Shown: positions 8,496 through 18,089, numbered from the stretch's first letter. The stretch: 64,000 bases of DNA from Rossellomorea arthrocnemi (GCF_904424705.1 NZ_CAJGBF010000001.1:248001-312000), one strand, 5' to 3'. A program made the numbers and translations. The notes: generated from the sequence alone by a model not told the origin.

Positions 8496-9565
8496 TAGGC
8501 ATCCCTCCCGGCACGTTCTAATGTATCCCATATTCCCCATAGGTACATAATTCCCATTCCCCGGTCATAAAGTCCATAGCCCGGTCTGCATTCTTCTCCC
8601 CAGATATGTCTTCCATGATCAGGTCTTGCATAGCCGGTAAATCCTTTTTCATGGTAGGCTTTCATGATTTCCAGAATATCGACAGAGCCATCATTTGATC
8701 GGTGGGAGGTCTCAATGAAATCACCATTCTCGTATACCTTTACGTTTCGGATATGGGCAAAGGGGATTCGATCGGAGAACTCCCTGACCATTTCTGCCAC
8801 CCGATTATCCGGATTGGCCCCAAGGGATCCACTGCACAGTGTCACTCCATTGGAAGGGCTATCGACAAGTGAAAGGACTCGTCTAATGTTTTCCCTATTG
8901 GTGATGATCCTTGGCAATCCAAATATGGAGAAAGGGGGATCGTCAGGATGGATGCCCATTTTAATGTCATTCTCTTCAGCAACCGGGATGATCTCTTTCA
9001 AGAAGTATTCTAGGTTGCCGAAGAGATCTTCTTCCGTTACGTTTTGATACGCTTCAAACAATTCCTTCAGCTTCGACAGCCTTTCGGGTTCCCACCCGGG
9101 CATGGTGAAGGAAGAATTCGTTGAAATCTTATCTGCCAATTCGAATGGATCCATATCCTCCACTTTGGCTTTTTCGAAAAATAAAGCAGTCGACCCGTCT
9201 TCCATTTCCTTGAATAATTCGGTTCTTGTCCAGTCAAAGACGGGCATGAAATTATAGCAGATCACTTTAACACCGGCAGCAGCCAGTTTTATGATCGTTC
9301 TTTTATAGTTTTCAATGTATGTGTCACGTGAAGGCAACCCGAGTTTAATATCTTCATGGACGTTCACACTTTCTACCACATCGATATTCAGTCCATTTCG
9401 TTCAGCGCCGTTTTTTACTTCTTCAATTTTTTCCTCAGGCCATTCCTCTCCTGCGGGAACATCATGCAGTGCCCAGACGATTCCTTCAACTCCGGGTATT
9501 TGCTTGATGTGCTCAAGAGAAATGCTGTCATTTCCTTCTCCATACCATCTGAATGTCATTTTCAT
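8495..9565 (-). CDS. uxuA: Mannonate dehydratase
   Basis: 356-residue UxuA, a TIM-barrel enzyme removing water from D-mannonate to give 2-keto-3-deoxygluconate (KDG). Characteristic stretches are [23 protein letters not shown] at the N-terminus, [34 protein letters not shown] and the C-terminal [13 protein letters not shown], which include the metal-binding His, Cys and Asp positions of the family. The length is normal. It is followed by uxuB with a one-base overlap and preceded by kdgA, so the whole route from fructuronate to pyruvate is encoded together. Confidence 0.95.
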   Translation of the reverse strand: MKMTFRWYGEGNDSISLEHIKQIPGVEGIVWALHDVPAGEEWPEEKIEEVKNGAERNGLNIDVVESVNVHEDIKLGLPSRDTYIENYKRTIIKLAAAGVKVICYNFMPVFDWTRTELFKEMEDGSTALFFEKAKVEDMDPFELADKISTNSSFTMPGWEPERLSKLKELFEAYQNVTEEDLFGNLEYFLKEIIPVAEENDIKMGIHPDDPPFSIFGLPRIITNRENIRRVLSLVDSPSNGVTLCSGSLGANPDNRVAEMVREFSDRIPFAHIRNVKVYENGDFIETSHRSNDGSVDILEIMKAYHEKGFTGYARPDHGRHIWGEECRPGYGLYDRGMGIMYLWGIWDTLERAGRDA

Positions 9566-9583
9566 GGATTGAACCCCCTTTTC

Positions 9584-10243
9584 CTATGTATAAAGTTTCG
9601 TCCCTCTTGCTTCTCTCACAATCTCACAATATTGTTTTGAAAGCTTTGTCACCTCATCATAGTTTCCAAGAGACGCAGGCTTTGTGAGGTCACTTCCGAT
9701 TCCGATGGCGACTGCCCCACTATGGATCCACTCCGCTGCATTTTGCAGGTTCACCCCGCCCGTAGGCATTACAGAGACTTGCGGAAGCGGTCCTTTAATC
9801 GATTTGATGATGGAAGGTGCGTACGTATTCCCTGGAAACAACTTGACAACATCCACACCACATTCCATCGCCGTTTTCATCTCGGTAATGGTCATACATC
9901 CCGGCATATATGGAATTCCATATCGATTACAAAGTTTCGCCGTTTCAGTGTCAAAGCAAGGACTGACAATATATTCAGCTCCAGCCAATATGGCGATTCT
10001 TGCCGTTTCACTATCAAGGACACTTCCTGCTCCAAGGATAAGCTCTTCCGGTCTAAACGTACCTTTCAGAGAACGAATAACCTCTTCCGCCCCGGGGACT
10101 GTAAAGGTTACTTCAATGGCACTGATTCCCCCTTGTATACAAGCACTCGATATTCTTTCTGCATCGCTTTTATTTTCTGCACGTACAACGGCTACTACTC
10201 CAGACTCTAGCATTCGGTTTAATATATCGATTTTTTTAATCAT
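9584..10243 (-). CDS. kdgA: KDPG aldolase (2-dehydro-3-deoxyphosphogluconate aldolase)
   Basis: 219-residue class I aldolase that splits KDPG into pyruvate and glyceraldehyde-3-phosphate, the last step of the uronate route. The Schiff-base lysine is Lys134 in DVVKLFPG. Glu44 (AIEVTFTVP) and Arg21 (VVRAEN) are the expected partners. The phosphate-binding end PTGGVN and GAVAIGIGSDL are present. It may also accept 6-phospho-2-keto-4-hydroxyglutarate-type substrates, as other members of the family do. It lies between the zinc dehydrogenase and uxuA, 18 bases before uxuA. Confidence 0.93.
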   Translation of the reverse strand: MIKKIDILNRMLESGVVAVVRAENKSDAERISSACIQGGISAIEVTFTVPGAEEVIRSLKGTFRPEELILGAGSVLDSETARIAILAGAEYIVSPCFDTETAKLCNRYGIPYMPGCMTITEMKTAMECGVDVVKLFPGNTYAPSIIKSIKGPLPQVSVMPTGGVNLQNAAEWIHSGAVAIGIGSDLTKPASLGNYDEVTKLSKQYCEIVREARGTKLYT

Positions 10244-10301
10244 CGTTTGTTACGTAAGATAACGTAACTTCCCCTCCTTCATTTGAAGTCTTTTTTTACG
10301 A

Positions 10302-11321
10302 TTATTCGAATGAAATGACCACTTTCCTGACTTCCTGGGGAGAAGTCTCTATTAACTGAATCGCTTCATGGATCTGTTCCAGTGGAAATACATGAGTGAC
10401 CATTCCGTCGGTGTCCAGTGTCTTGTCATTAAACATTTCAATGACCCCCGGAAATTGATTCGTTTGCAGTCTGGAGCCTGTGATCGTGACTTCCTTTTTA
10501 GTAATGGGGAGCTGGGTGATTTGTGACGGTCTTTCATCAAACCCGAGGACAACCACCCGGCCCGCTGCTGATGCCACTTCAATTGACTGTTCAAACGTTT
10601 GTGGCAGGCATACCGCATCGATAACGACATTTGCACCTTCCTGCTTTGTGATCTCCATGACTTCTTCTAATACATTCGTCCGGGAGGCGTCAATCGTATA
10701 ATCCGCCCCCCATTCCTTTGCAAATCCAAGCCGGTTCTCATTTAAATCACTGATGATCACAGTGGCACCTTTCGTTTTAGCGACTTTCAGGCAACAAAGT
10801 CCGATTGGTCCTGCCCCCATAATAAAGACAGTATCACCTGAGCGGACATCCCCCCGCCAGTTGGCCTGTGCTCCGATCGTGAACGGTTCGACCAGGACGG
10901 ACTCTTTCCAGTCCAGCTCATCGTTCACTTTGTGGACCAGCTTTTGCGGCATCACCATATATTCCTGCATACCCCCGTCGCGGTGGACACCGTACACTTC
11001 CAAATTGCTGCATACATTGCCTCTTCCTGACCGGCACGCATAGCAATGTCCACATGGTTGAATAGGCTCTATGACGACTTTATCTCCTACCGAAATCCCA
11101 ACTACGCCTTCCCCGACAGCGTCCACTTCTCCTGTGACTTCATGACCGATGACTCTCGGCAGCGTGGCAAGGGGATTGGTTCCGTGATAAATGTGAATAT
11201 CCGATCCGCATATTCCGACCATTTTCACTTTGATCAGTACATCCTCTTTCCCTGTGATGACCGGCTTATCTCTTTCCACAATGTTCAGCTGATGTGGTCC
11301 GGTGACTTGAACAGCTTTCAT
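10302..11321 (-). CDS. Zinc-dependent dehydrogenase (YjmD/RspB-like)
   Basis: 339-residue medium-chain dehydrogenase. The catalytic zinc site is Cys38 (GICGSD) with His60-Glu61 (GHEVTGE). The structural zinc site has Cys90, 93, 96 and 104. The nucleotide fold has GAGPIG near residue 174. Similar enzymes (YjmD, RspB, L-idonate/L-galactonate dehydrogenases) occur in hexuronate operons, where they probably oxidise a sugar acid at C5 or act on an isomer such as L-galactonate. The exact substrate is not known from sequence. It is placed between the TRAP permease and kdgA, and shares only family-level similarity with the dehydrogenase at 3338-4471. Confidence 0.88.
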   Translation of the reverse strand: MKAVQVTGPHQLNIVERDKPVITGKEDVLIKVKMVGICGSDIHIYHGTNPLATLPRVIGHEVTGEVDAVGEGVVGISVGDKVVIEPIQPCGHCYACRSGRGNVCSNLEVYGVHRDGGMQEYMVMPQKLVHKVNDELDWKESVLVEPFTIGAQANWRGDVRSGDTVFIMGAGPIGLCCLKVAKTKGATVIISDLNENRLGFAKEWGADYTIDASRTNVLEEVMEITKQEGANVVIDAVCLPQTFEQSIEVASAAGRVVVLGFDERPSQITQLPITKKEVTITGSRLQTNQFPGVIEMFNDKTLDTDGMVTHVFPLEQIHEAIQLIETSPQEVRKVVISFE

Positions 11322-11358
11322 CGATTAGCAACTCCCTTTCATGTAAAGACTGATTCCT

Positions 11359-12633
11359 CTACTTAAATAAACTTGGTAAGAACAGAGTGATTTGAGGAAC
11401 GAAGGCGACCAGCAACAGTACGACGAGACTTGCCCCTAAGAATGGCAGAAGTGCCTTGGACGTTTTCCCGATAGATACTTTTCCGATACTGGAGGCAACG
11501 AATAGGCACACACCAACGGGCGGCGTTGATAGTCCGATGACCAGATTCAGCACCATCATAACCCCGAAATGAACCGGGTCCATTCCAACACTCGAAGCGA
11601 CCGGTAATAATACAGGGAATAAAATGACTAGCGCTGCGATCGTTTCCATGAACGTTCCGACAAAAAGCAGCAGTAAGTTAATTAATAGAATGACGACAAT
11701 TGGATTCTCTGAAACTCCGAGAATTCCATCCGCTACTAGAATCGGAATCTGCTCACTTACAAGGATCCAGCCGAACAGATTGGCAAATCCGACGAGAAAC
11801 ATAATGGACGCCGTGCTGACCATGGAATCGAGCAGAATTTTAGGGAGATCTTTCAACTTGAGCTCTTTATAGACGAACATTCCGACTACCAATGCATACA
11901 CAACGGCTACAATCGATGCTTCTGTCGGGGTGAAGTATCCGCCAAGGATTCCGAATAAAATGACCAGTGTCATGAGCAAGGCCCAGAAAGCACCCGTGAA
12001 CGATTTAGCGATGACACGGATGGGCTGCCGTTTTCCTTTAGGGTATTTCCGTTTCACGGATATAACATATGTGACCGCCATTAAACTGAGCCCCAGAAGG
12101 ACCCCTGGAACGGCACCCGCCAAGAAGAGATCTCCGATTGACACGCTTGCAAGTGTCCCTACAATGATCATAGGGAGAGATGGCGGGATAATTGGTCCCA
12201 CTGTAGAAGATGACGATGTGACGGCTGCAGAGAAGTCGGCATCATAGCCCTCTTTTTTCATCGCCGGAATCATCACGGCCCCGATACTTGCCGTATCCGC
12301 CAGGGCTGTACCCGAAATGCCGGCAAATCCCATGGAAGACCCTACATTTGCTAAGCCAAGCCCTCCTCTGATATGACCGACGAAATTATTGGTGAAGCCG
12401 ATAATTCTCTCCGTGATTCCCCCTGCATTCATTAAGTTACCTGCAAGGATAAATCCAGGTATACATAACAATACGAAAGAATTCAGACCTGCAAACATTT
12501 TCTGAGGGACGATGGAAAGAGGAATGTCAGCCATAAGCAGATAAATGATTGAGGAGATCCCCAAGCTGAAAGCGATGGGAACACTGATAAAAATTAAGAT
12601 TAAAAATGAAATAAATAGAATGACTGCTAACAT
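11359..12633 (-). CDS. TRAP transporter large permease (DctM type)
   Basis: 424-residue DctM-type subunit with about twelve hydrophobic segments. Typical family stretches are FSLGISSIIYLLM, IPGFILAGNLMNAGGITERIIGF, GFAGISGTALADTASIGAVMIPAMKKEGYDADFSAAVTSSSSTVGPIIPPSLPMI and NLVIGLSTPPVGVCLF. It forms the sodium-driven uptake complex with the small permease upstream (one-base TGATG overlap) and the binding protein at 13180. The operon context points to hexuronates (galacturonate/glucuronate) as substrate; this is inference. Confidence 0.93.
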   Translation of the reverse strand: MLAVILFISFLILIFISVPIAFSLGISSIIYLLMADIPLSIVPQKMFAGLNSFVLLCIPGFILAGNLMNAGGITERIIGFTNNFVGHIRGGLGLANVGSSMGFAGISGTALADTASIGAVMIPAMKKEGYDADFSAAVTSSSSTVGPIIPPSLPMIIVGTLASVSIGDLFLAGAVPGVLLGLSLMAVTYVISVKRKYPKGKRQPIRVIAKSFTGAFWALLMTLVILFGILGGYFTPTEASIVAVVYALVVGMFVYKELKLKDLPKILLDSMVSTASIMFLVGFANLFGWILVSEQIPILVADGILGVSENPIVVILLINLLLLFVGTFMETIAALVILFPVLLPVASSVGMDPVHFGVMMVLNLVIGLSTPPVGVCLFVASSIGKVSIGKTSKALLPFLGASLVVLLLVAFVPQITLFLPSLFK

Positions 12634-13109
12634 CAGCTTTCACTCCTTTCCTTCGGACTGATGAATACGTTGATAACGTGAAAGAGTGCATAAATCGCGA
12701 TAAAAACGAAAGAAATCGCGATGCTTGCATGGATGACCGACATATCCACTGCCATCGTTGCGGATGTCTGTCCTTTCCCGACTTCAATGAATGTATACCC
12801 GTGATAGGCAATGACGAAGGAAAGAACGACAACGACTAAGTAAATGAAGGCTTCGTAATATTCTTGTACCTTTTGAGGCAATAACCCCGTTAAGATATCG
12901 ACACTGATGAATTCTTTATTTTTCAAGGCAAGTGGTGCCCCAAATGAAATCGAATAGATAAACAGGAACCTGGTCAATTCTTCTGTCCAAACGGCTGTGT
13001 ATGGCAAGTAACGGGAAAGGATTTGGATCAGCACCACGACAATCACACCAAGAAACGATAAGATCGTGGCGGCTTCCAGCGTCCTCGTAAGGATATTTGT
13101 CCCTTTCAC
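12633..13109 (-). CDS. TRAP transporter small permease (DctQ type)
   Basis: 158-residue membrane protein with four hydrophobic segments, the DctQ layout: LEAATILSFLGVIVVVLIQILSRYLP, the conserved WTEELTRFLFIYSISFGAPLALKNKEFISVDIL, VVVLSFVIAYHGYTF and SIAISFVFIAIYALFHVINVF. It bridges the large permease and the binding protein in the TRAP complex. Its stop overlaps the start of dctM. A hairpin at 13135-13171 separates it from the binding-protein gene. Confidence 0.92.
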   Translation of the reverse strand: MKGTNILTRTLEAATILSFLGVIVVVLIQILSRYLPYTAVWTEELTRFLFIYSISFGAPLALKNKEFISVDILTGLLPQKVQEYYEAFIYLVVVVLSFVIAYHGYTFIEVGKGQTSATMAVDMSVIHASIAISFVFIAIYALFHVINVFISPKERSES

Positions 13110-13134
13110 TCATCCCCACTCCTTTCTTAAAAGA

Positions 13135-13171
13135 AGGCATATGCTTCACATCGAACGTTTCACATATGCCT
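13135..13171 (-). terminator. Intercistronic hairpin between binding protein and permease genes
   Basis: Perfect nine-base stem AGGCATATG / CATATGCCT with a 19-base loop just after the binding-protein stop. It probably stabilises the upstream transcript or partly terminates it, giving more binding protein than permease. A comparable hairpin occurs after the TctC gene at 53162-53193. Confidence 0.65.
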
Positions 13172-13179
13172 CTCATGGT

Positions 13180-14175
13180 TTATTCCACTGCTAATATTTC
13201 TTCATATAATTTGTACTGTTCGTCCGTTAAGCTCTCTTTGATGGCCGGTTTCATCGCTTCTCGGAAGGCATCCTGATCGACTTCGTTGAATTTCATGCCT
13301 TCATCCTTCAGCTTCTTTTCATACTCTTTGATTTCTTTGTCAAAGAGATCTTCGCCGAATGCTTGCGCTTCCTTGGCAGCCTCTTTAACAGCTTTTTTAT
13401 TTTCATCACTTAAAGCTTCGAATTGCTTGTTTCCAACCAGGATATAAATCCACGAATACACATGTTCGGTTTCATTTACATATTTTTGCACTTCATACAA
13501 TCCACCGCTGTGAATAAGGTCGACGGGATTTTCCTGGCCGTCGATTACATTTTGCTGCAATCCTGTAAATACTTCATTAAAGTCCATGACTTGTGGCTTG
13601 GCTCCCGCCGCTTTCCATGCATCCAGGAATAGCGGAACATTCGGAACACGCATGCTGAATCCTTTAAGATCCTCAGGAGTGCTGATCGGTTTATTGGATG
13701 TTAAGTTCCGAGGTGCACGAGTATGGTAATACAGTGGCGTTAAGCCTACCTTTTCTTTGATCTCTTCTTCAATCTCCTTACCGATGTCCCCTTCCACCAC
13801 TTTTTGTAAGTGATCCGCATCTCTGAATGCGTATGGAACCGCCATTAATGCAGCCTTCGGAGACCAGTTCGCCATCGTTTCCCCTGAAATGACCAAGTCG
13901 GCCGTTCCTGCCTTGATGCTATTGATCGTATCTGTTTCCCCGCCTAATTGATTACTTGGATAAACAGTGATTTCAATCTGGCCGTCAGTCTTTTCTTTCA
14001 CTAAATCTGCAAACTCCAAAGCTGTTTTATGCCAAATATGATTTTCATCCGCCAAATGTCCAAATTTCCATTTAATCTTCTTCTCTCCGCCGCTTCCTGA
14101 AGATGATTCAGACCCGCAAGCTGAAAGTAGTAAAATGATTGCCGTAAACATGGCCATCCATTTAAGTTTTTTCAT
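13180..14175 (-). CDS. TRAP transporter substrate-binding protein (DctP family)
   Basis: 331-residue lipoprotein. The signal peptide ends in the lipobox LLSAC with Cys20, followed by a Ser/Gly linker. The mature part is DctP-like: KWKFGHLADENHIWHKTALEFADLV, GGETDTINSIKAGTADLVISGE, and the key NLTSNKPISTPEDLKGFSMRVPNVPLFLDAWKAAGAKPQVMDFNEVFTGLQQNVIDGQENP stretch, with the Arg that binds the carboxylate of the ligand (RVPN). It is anchored outside the membrane and delivers the sugar acid to the permease pair downstream. The match to uronate-type receptors is by context. Confidence 0.93.
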   Translation of the reverse strand: MKKLKWMAMFTAIILLLSACGSESSSGSGGEKKIKWKFGHLADENHIWHKTALEFADLVKEKTDGQIEITVYPSNQLGGETDTINSIKAGTADLVISGETMANWSPKAALMAVPYAFRDADHLQKVVEGDIGKEIEEEIKEKVGLTPLYYHTRAPRNLTSNKPISTPEDLKGFSMRVPNVPLFLDAWKAAGAKPQVMDFNEVFTGLQQNVIDGQENPVDLIHSGGLYEVQKYVNETEHVYSWIYILVGNKQFEALSDENKKAVKEAAKEAQAFGEDLFDKEIKEYEKKLKDEGMKFNEVDQDAFREAMKPAIKESLTDEQYKLYEEILAVE

Positions 14176-14286
14176 TATCGTTTCCCCCTTGTATTTGATT
14201 TCCGCCGTGAAACTTACACGTAAAAGAGTTATTTCTTCCCCTGGAAATTCCCCTCTCTTAAATCACTCCTTTCAAGAATATATGGT

Positions 14287-15303
14287 TCATTGTTCTGACT
14301 GTAAGTAGTGGTAAACGGTGTCCGGAATCGGAACTCCTTCTTCCAGGTACTTTTCTTCCATTAACTGTTCAGGCTCTCCCGGCACGAATACCTGCTTGAA
14401 TCCCTCTGCCGGTTTGACCTGGTGAATTTCCTCAATCATCCCGTCCATTCCATTCAGGAAATCTTCTTCATTCGTAAAAAAGGAGGGATTGATGGCACAA
14501 ACATAGTGACCCAGTTTCCTATATTTGTTGTAATCACCATACATTTTCGAAATATGTGGTCCAAAGGCTGCTCCGGCTAATAATCCTGAGAAGATATCGA
14601 CCACCATTCCTAATCCGTACCCTTTTGGTCCTGCAAAAGGGGTTAAAGCGTTTACTTTATGGGGGTCTGTGGTAGAGCTTCCGTCTTCATCGACTCCCCA
14701 TCCGTCTGGGATGGCTGTCCCCGCTTCCCTTGCATAAAGGATTTTCCCGAGAGCAACGTTACTTGTAGCCATATCTAAAATGACCGGTTTATGGTGTTTT
14801 GCAGGGAATCCATATGCGATGGGATTCGTCCCCAGAAAGGGCTCTGCCCCGCCAAAGGGCACCACGATCTTATCTGTATGCGTCATGGCTACGCCAATCA
14901 GTCCTTGCTGTGCTGCCTGTTGGACAAAATAGGATAGTGCCCCACAATGGCTGCTGTTTGTGACCGTGATCATGGCGATTCCGTTCTGCTTTGCCAGTTT
15001 AATAGCTTCTTCCATCGCGTTCTTTGCTACTACATGACCGAGACCGTCATCCCCGTTATAGATACCTGAACAAGGGCCGGTCTGTTCAAAGGAGAAGGCA
15101 GGCTTCTTATTCAATCCACCCTCATCCAGCCTTCTGACATAGTGTTCCGTCCTTAGTACACCATGGGAACGGACGCCCCTGAGATCTGCATGTACCAGGA
15201 CATCGGCAACTGTTTCTGCCTGTTGTAAAGAAAGCCCGGCGCCAACAAGTTTAGCTCCTGCCAATTCCTTCAGTTCCTCATGTGATACGTTTACTTCTCC
15301 CAT
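14287..15303 (-). CDS. Ldh-family oxidoreductase (YjmC / malate-ureidoglycolate dehydrogenase-like)
   Basis: 338-residue NAD(P)-dependent dehydrogenase of the Ldh_2 family (AllD, YiaK, YjmC). Family stretches include [38 protein letters not shown] with the His region, and [19 protein letters not shown]. Relatives reduce or oxidise 2-oxo/2-hydroxy acids such as 2,3-diketogulonate or malate. YjmC belongs to the hexuronate operon of B. subtilis, as here. I prefer ATG 15303 because GGTGAGG stands just before it. The ATG at 15318 lacks a ribosome site. The exact substrate is unknown. Confidence 0.88.
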   Translation of the reverse strand: MGEVNVSHEELKELAGAKLVGAGLSLQQAETVADVLVHADLRGVRSHGVLRTEHYVRRLDEGGLNKKPAFSFEQTGPCSGIYNGDDGLGHVVAKNAMEEAIKLAKQNGIAMITVTNSSHCGALSYFVQQAAQQGLIGVAMTHTDKIVVPFGGAEPFLGTNPIAYGFPAKHHKPVILDMATSNVALGKILYAREAGTAIPDGWGVDEDGSSTTDPHKVNALTPFAGPKGYGLGMVVDIFSGLLAGAAFGPHISKMYGDYNKYRKLGHYVCAINPSFFTNEEDFLNGMDGMIEEIHQVKPAEGFKQVFVPGEPEQLMEEKYLEEGVPIPDTVYHYLQSEQ

Positions 15304-15341
15304 TATCCTCACCACCATTTTGTAGAATAAAATATCACTTG

Positions 15342-15887
15342 CTATTCCATATTCGCATGCCTTTTTAACAGATCATGATGACGATTCTTCCCTTCTAAAA
15401 GGGCAAGGATGATGGCATCCATCAGCAGATGCGCGCTTTGGTCGAATTGGCTTCCAAGGGGTTGGATGGTGGCAGGCTCTTCCTCTCTTCGGTGTTTCGT
15501 AGCAGCCGGTATCACCAGTGTTCCATCCGTCCATAACCTATGTTGTGCAGAAGCGGTCATTAAAAAGGTATAAGCATCTGTTTCTTTCGCCTTAGTGAAA
15601 TGAGTGGCAAGGGAAGTCGACGTACCCGATGCACTGATCCCGATCAGGAGGTCACCTTTCCCGATACTCGGTGTAACCGTCTCACCAATGACGTACACAT
15701 TGTATCCACAGTGCATGAGTCTCATGGCAAATGCCTTCCCCATTAACCCCGAACGTCCCTCTCCATAAAGAAAGATGCGTCTTGCACCGTTGATCTTCTT
15801 CACAAGATCCTCTGTTTCTTCTATATCAATCGCATGCAGCACGAGTGAATTCTCATGAAGGACCGTTTCAATCAGCTTCTTCATCAT
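15342..15887 (-). CDS. SIS-domain protein, 6-phospho-3-hexuloisomerase-like (HxlB family)
   Basis: 181-residue single SIS domain of the HxlB/PHI type: [55 protein letters not shown] holds the phosphosugar-binding Ser residues, and the C-terminal [23 protein letters not shown] has the conserved Gln/Glu region. Known HxlB proteins isomerise hexulose-6-phosphate to fructose-6-phosphate after HxlA. No hexulose-phosphate synthase (HxlA) lies in this window. In this operon it more probably handles another phosphorylated keto-sugar intermediate (inference). It follows kdgK by 20 bases. Confidence 0.85.
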   Translation of the reverse strand: MMKKLIETVLHENSLVLHAIDIEETEDLVKKINGARRIFLYGEGRSGLMGKAFAMRLMHCGYNVYVIGETVTPSIGKGDLLIGISASGTSTSLATHFTKAKETDAYTFLMTASAQHRLWTDGTLVIPAATKHRREEEPATIQPLGSQFDQSAHLLMDAIILALLEGKNRHHDLLKRHANME

Positions 15888-15906
15888 CCATCAAGCTCCC
15901 CTTTCA

Positions 15907-16857
15907 TCAGCGGTCGATAAACTCTTTCTCCCCAAGTTGAATACGTACATCCTCAAGATAAGGGAGACCTTCATTATCCCCTGAAACACTGACCACCATA
16001 GAGCCGATTGTATTGGCAAACCTCAGGATCTTCTCCAACGGCCATCCCTGCAGAACACCATATAGAAAGCCTGCATCGAAGCCGTCACCCGCTCCTACAG
16101 TGTCCACCACTTTTCTGGGGGGGACAGGATCTGAATGGATGAATTCACCCTTGTGGTATCCAACAGAACCTTCAGCTCCTTTTTTCAAAGCAATGTAGGA
16201 AATGCCGAAGAGCTTCGACTTTTCAATGATTTCCTTCTCGTCTCTAGTATCAAACAGTAGTTCAGCCTCCTCTACGCCCGTCAGTAAAATATCTACAAAA
16301 GGAAGGAATTCTGATAAAACTTCTTTCGCCCTCTGTTTGCTCCACAATTTCAAACGGATATTCGGATCGAAGGAGACGAGGACTCCATTCCGCTTCGCCA
16401 ATGTGATGGCATGCTTAATGACGTCAACATTCTTTTCATCGATTGCTGGAAAAACACCTGTTATATGTAACACTTTCGAATGGGCAATATAGGACTCTTC
16501 CAGACTATCAGGCGTCAGCGTCAGCGTAGGGGAATTCAGCCTGTAGTAGAACGTCCTGCCCGCTCCATCTTCCAGTACTTCTTTGAAATTGACCGAGGTC
16601 GGATATCCTTCCACCAGCTTCAGCTGGGAAGTATCGATCCCTTCTCCCCTTACAAAGTGCTGGATGTAGCGGCCAAATTCATCGTTCCCCAATCGGCTGA
16701 TCCACCCCGTATCCAGCCCCAGCCTTGCACAGCCGATGGCGACGTTCAATTCCGCTCCCCCTACATTTCGTTCAAATGAATGAACAAACCGCATCGGTCC
16801 TTTTGATGTCGGATTCATTGTAATCATGGCGTCACCAATGGTAATGACCTCTTTCAT
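15907..16857 (-). CDS. kdgK: 2-keto-3-deoxygluconate kinase (PfkB family)
   Basis: 316-residue PfkB-family sugar kinase that phosphorylates KDG to KDPG, feeding kdgA. N-terminal MKEVITIGDAMITMNP, the NVGGAELNVAIGCARLG motif (PfkB signature 1) and PPRKVVDTVGAGDGFDAGFLYG (signature 2, with the catalytic Asp in GAGD) are all visible. I choose ATG 16857, preceded by AGGGGGTTG. The open frame continues to 16893 inside kdgR, but that reading has no ribosome site. It is second gene of the operon after kdgR. Confidence 0.92.
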   Translation of the reverse strand: MKEVITIGDAMITMNPTSKGPMRFVHSFERNVGGAELNVAIGCARLGLDTGWISRLGNDEFGRYIQHFVRGEGIDTSQLKLVEGYPTSVNFKEVLEDGAGRTFYYRLNSPTLTLTPDSLEESYIAHSKVLHITGVFPAIDEKNVDVIKHAITLAKRNGVLVSFDPNIRLKLWSKQRAKEVLSEFLPFVDILLTGVEEAELLFDTRDEKEIIEKSKLFGISYIALKKGAEGSVGYHKGEFIHSDPVPPRKVVDTVGAGDGFDAGFLYGVLQGWPLEKILRFANTIGSMVVSVSGDNEGLPYLEDVRIQLGEKEFIDR

Positions 16858-16886
16858 AGTGCCAACCCCCTCTTTCGTGATTGTTT

Positions 16887-17891
16887 TCAGCATGATTGCC
16901 GAATCATTAGTTCCGGCTGAAATCGATAAATTTGCTTCTCTTCGATAAAGTCCGGGTCTTTAATCTTATTCAGTAATAATTCGGCAGCCTGTTTTCCCAT
17001 TTCGTATGTCGGCTGAGCGATCGTTGTCAACTCCGGTGTGAACAAGCTGGCAAATGATACATCATCAATCCCGATCAGAGCTAAATCGGTCGGCATGTTT
17101 ATACCATTTGACTTTATGTACCTTAAGATCTCGATTAACGTTAAGTCATTCCCGGCAATTAAAGCCTCGGGCGGTTCATCAGATGAAAGCATGTCATGAA
17201 GACCATCCTGTATCCATTCAAGTTCTAACGATTTGATATGCTCTTCCCGGACCGGAATCCCGTTGTCTTTTAACGTTTTCCTAAAGCCATTAATCCGTTC
17301 CACCCGTGGTGTTACATGTCTTTGTAAAGATGTCGTCATGATGCCGATTCGTCCATACCCTTTTTCTACAAAATGATCAACTGCGATTTTTACAGCGCTT
17401 TCATTATCAAGCATGATGGATGACGTTTTCAGATTTTCCACAATCCGATCGACAAACACCAGGGGATAGTTTTCACTGACCATTCTGTTGTAAAGATCAA
17501 CATTCCCGCCTGTGGGGAATATGATCAGACCGTCCACTTGTTTGGCTCTCAGCATTTCGATGTATTTTCTTTCCTTCTCAGGGTTATCGTCTGCATTACA
17601 GACAATGATGTGGAAGCCTTGTTCATTGCAGATGTCTTCCACAGCACGAATCGTTTGGGTCGAAAAGGTGTGCAGAATATTGGCGACGATCACCCCAATG
17701 GTAGAAGTCGATTTCTGCTTTAAACTTCTGGCAACAATATTAGGGTGATAGCCTAATTCTTCAATTGCCTCCTTGATCCGCTCCTTTGTCTTCGGGGCCA
17801 TATAATCATAGCGCTTATTCAAATACTGTGAGACTGTGCTTTTGGAGACCTCTGCCTGTTGGGCCACATCTGAAATCGTAATTTTTTTCAT
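16887..17891 (-). CDS. kdgR: LacI-family regulator of the hexuronate operon (KdgR-like)
   Basis: 334-residue LacI/GalR repressor. The N-terminal helix-turn-helix and hinge read ITISDVAQQAEVSKSTVSQYLNKR...MAPKTKERIKEAIEELGYHPN. The effector domain is periplasmic-binding-like (TIGVIVANILHTFSTQ, VDGLIIFPTGGN, ALIGIDDVSFASLFTPELTTIAQP). B. subtilis KdgR controls KDG catabolism and probably senses KDG. This copy heads the operon, and the operators at 17913-17932 and 17981-18011 lie just upstream, consistent with autoregulation and control of all ten genes below. Start ATG follows GGAGTAGAG. Confidence 0.9.
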   Translation of the reverse strand: MKKITISDVAQQAEVSKSTVSQYLNKRYDYMAPKTKERIKEAIEELGYHPNIVARSLKQKSTSTIGVIVANILHTFSTQTIRAVEDICNEQGFHIIVCNADDNPEKERKYIEMLRAKQVDGLIIFPTGGNVDLYNRMVSENYPLVFVDRIVENLKTSSIMLDNESAVKIAVDHFVEKGYGRIGIMTTSLQRHVTPRVERINGFRKTLKDNGIPVREEHIKSLELEWIQDGLHDMLSSDEPPEALIAGNDLTLIEILRYIKSNGINMPTDLALIGIDDVSFASLFTPELTTIAQPTYEMGKQAAELLLNKIKDPDFIEEKQIYRFQPELMIRQSC

Positions 17892-17912
17892 ACACTCTAC
17901 TCCAAATCCTTT

Positions 17913-17932
17913 TTACTAAATCGGTTTAGTAA
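17913..17932. promoter_or_regulatory. LacI-family operator, site 1
   Basis: Near-perfect palindrome TTACTAAATCGGTTTAGTAA with eight-base arms and the CG-containing centre typical of LacI/GalR operators, 21 bases upstream of the kdgR start. The same half-sites recur at 17981-18011. Confidence 0.75.
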
Positions 17933-17980
17933 TAAAGGAAAAATTTTTGACTATACCTTCGTACTTATTGACTTCAAGCG

Positions 17981-18011
17981 AGTAAAACGGTTTACTAAAT
18001 CGGTTTAGTTA
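17981..18011. promoter_or_regulatory. Overlapping LacI-family operators, sites 2 and 3
   Basis: Two palindromes share bases: AGTAAAACGGTTTACT (17981-17996) and ACTAAATCGGTTTAGT (17994-18009). With site 1 they place three potential KdgR sites in about 100 bases, which would allow looping or cooperative repression. The assignment to KdgR is by position. Confidence 0.7.
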
Positions 18012-18037
18012 TTAATTGTTTTCAATTATAAGAAAAA

Positions 18038-18051
18038 TGAAAGCGTTTTAC
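18038..18051. promoter_or_regulatory. Candidate CcpA cre site
   Basis: TGAAAGCGTTTTAC matches the catabolite-response consensus TGAAARCGYTTWCN at all but one position. It lies upstream of the kdgR operators, so glucose repression of the uronate operon is plausible. Confidence 0.55.
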
Positions 18052-18089
18052 AATAGGTTTTTTGAATTTTTTAAAATATTTAAACAAAA

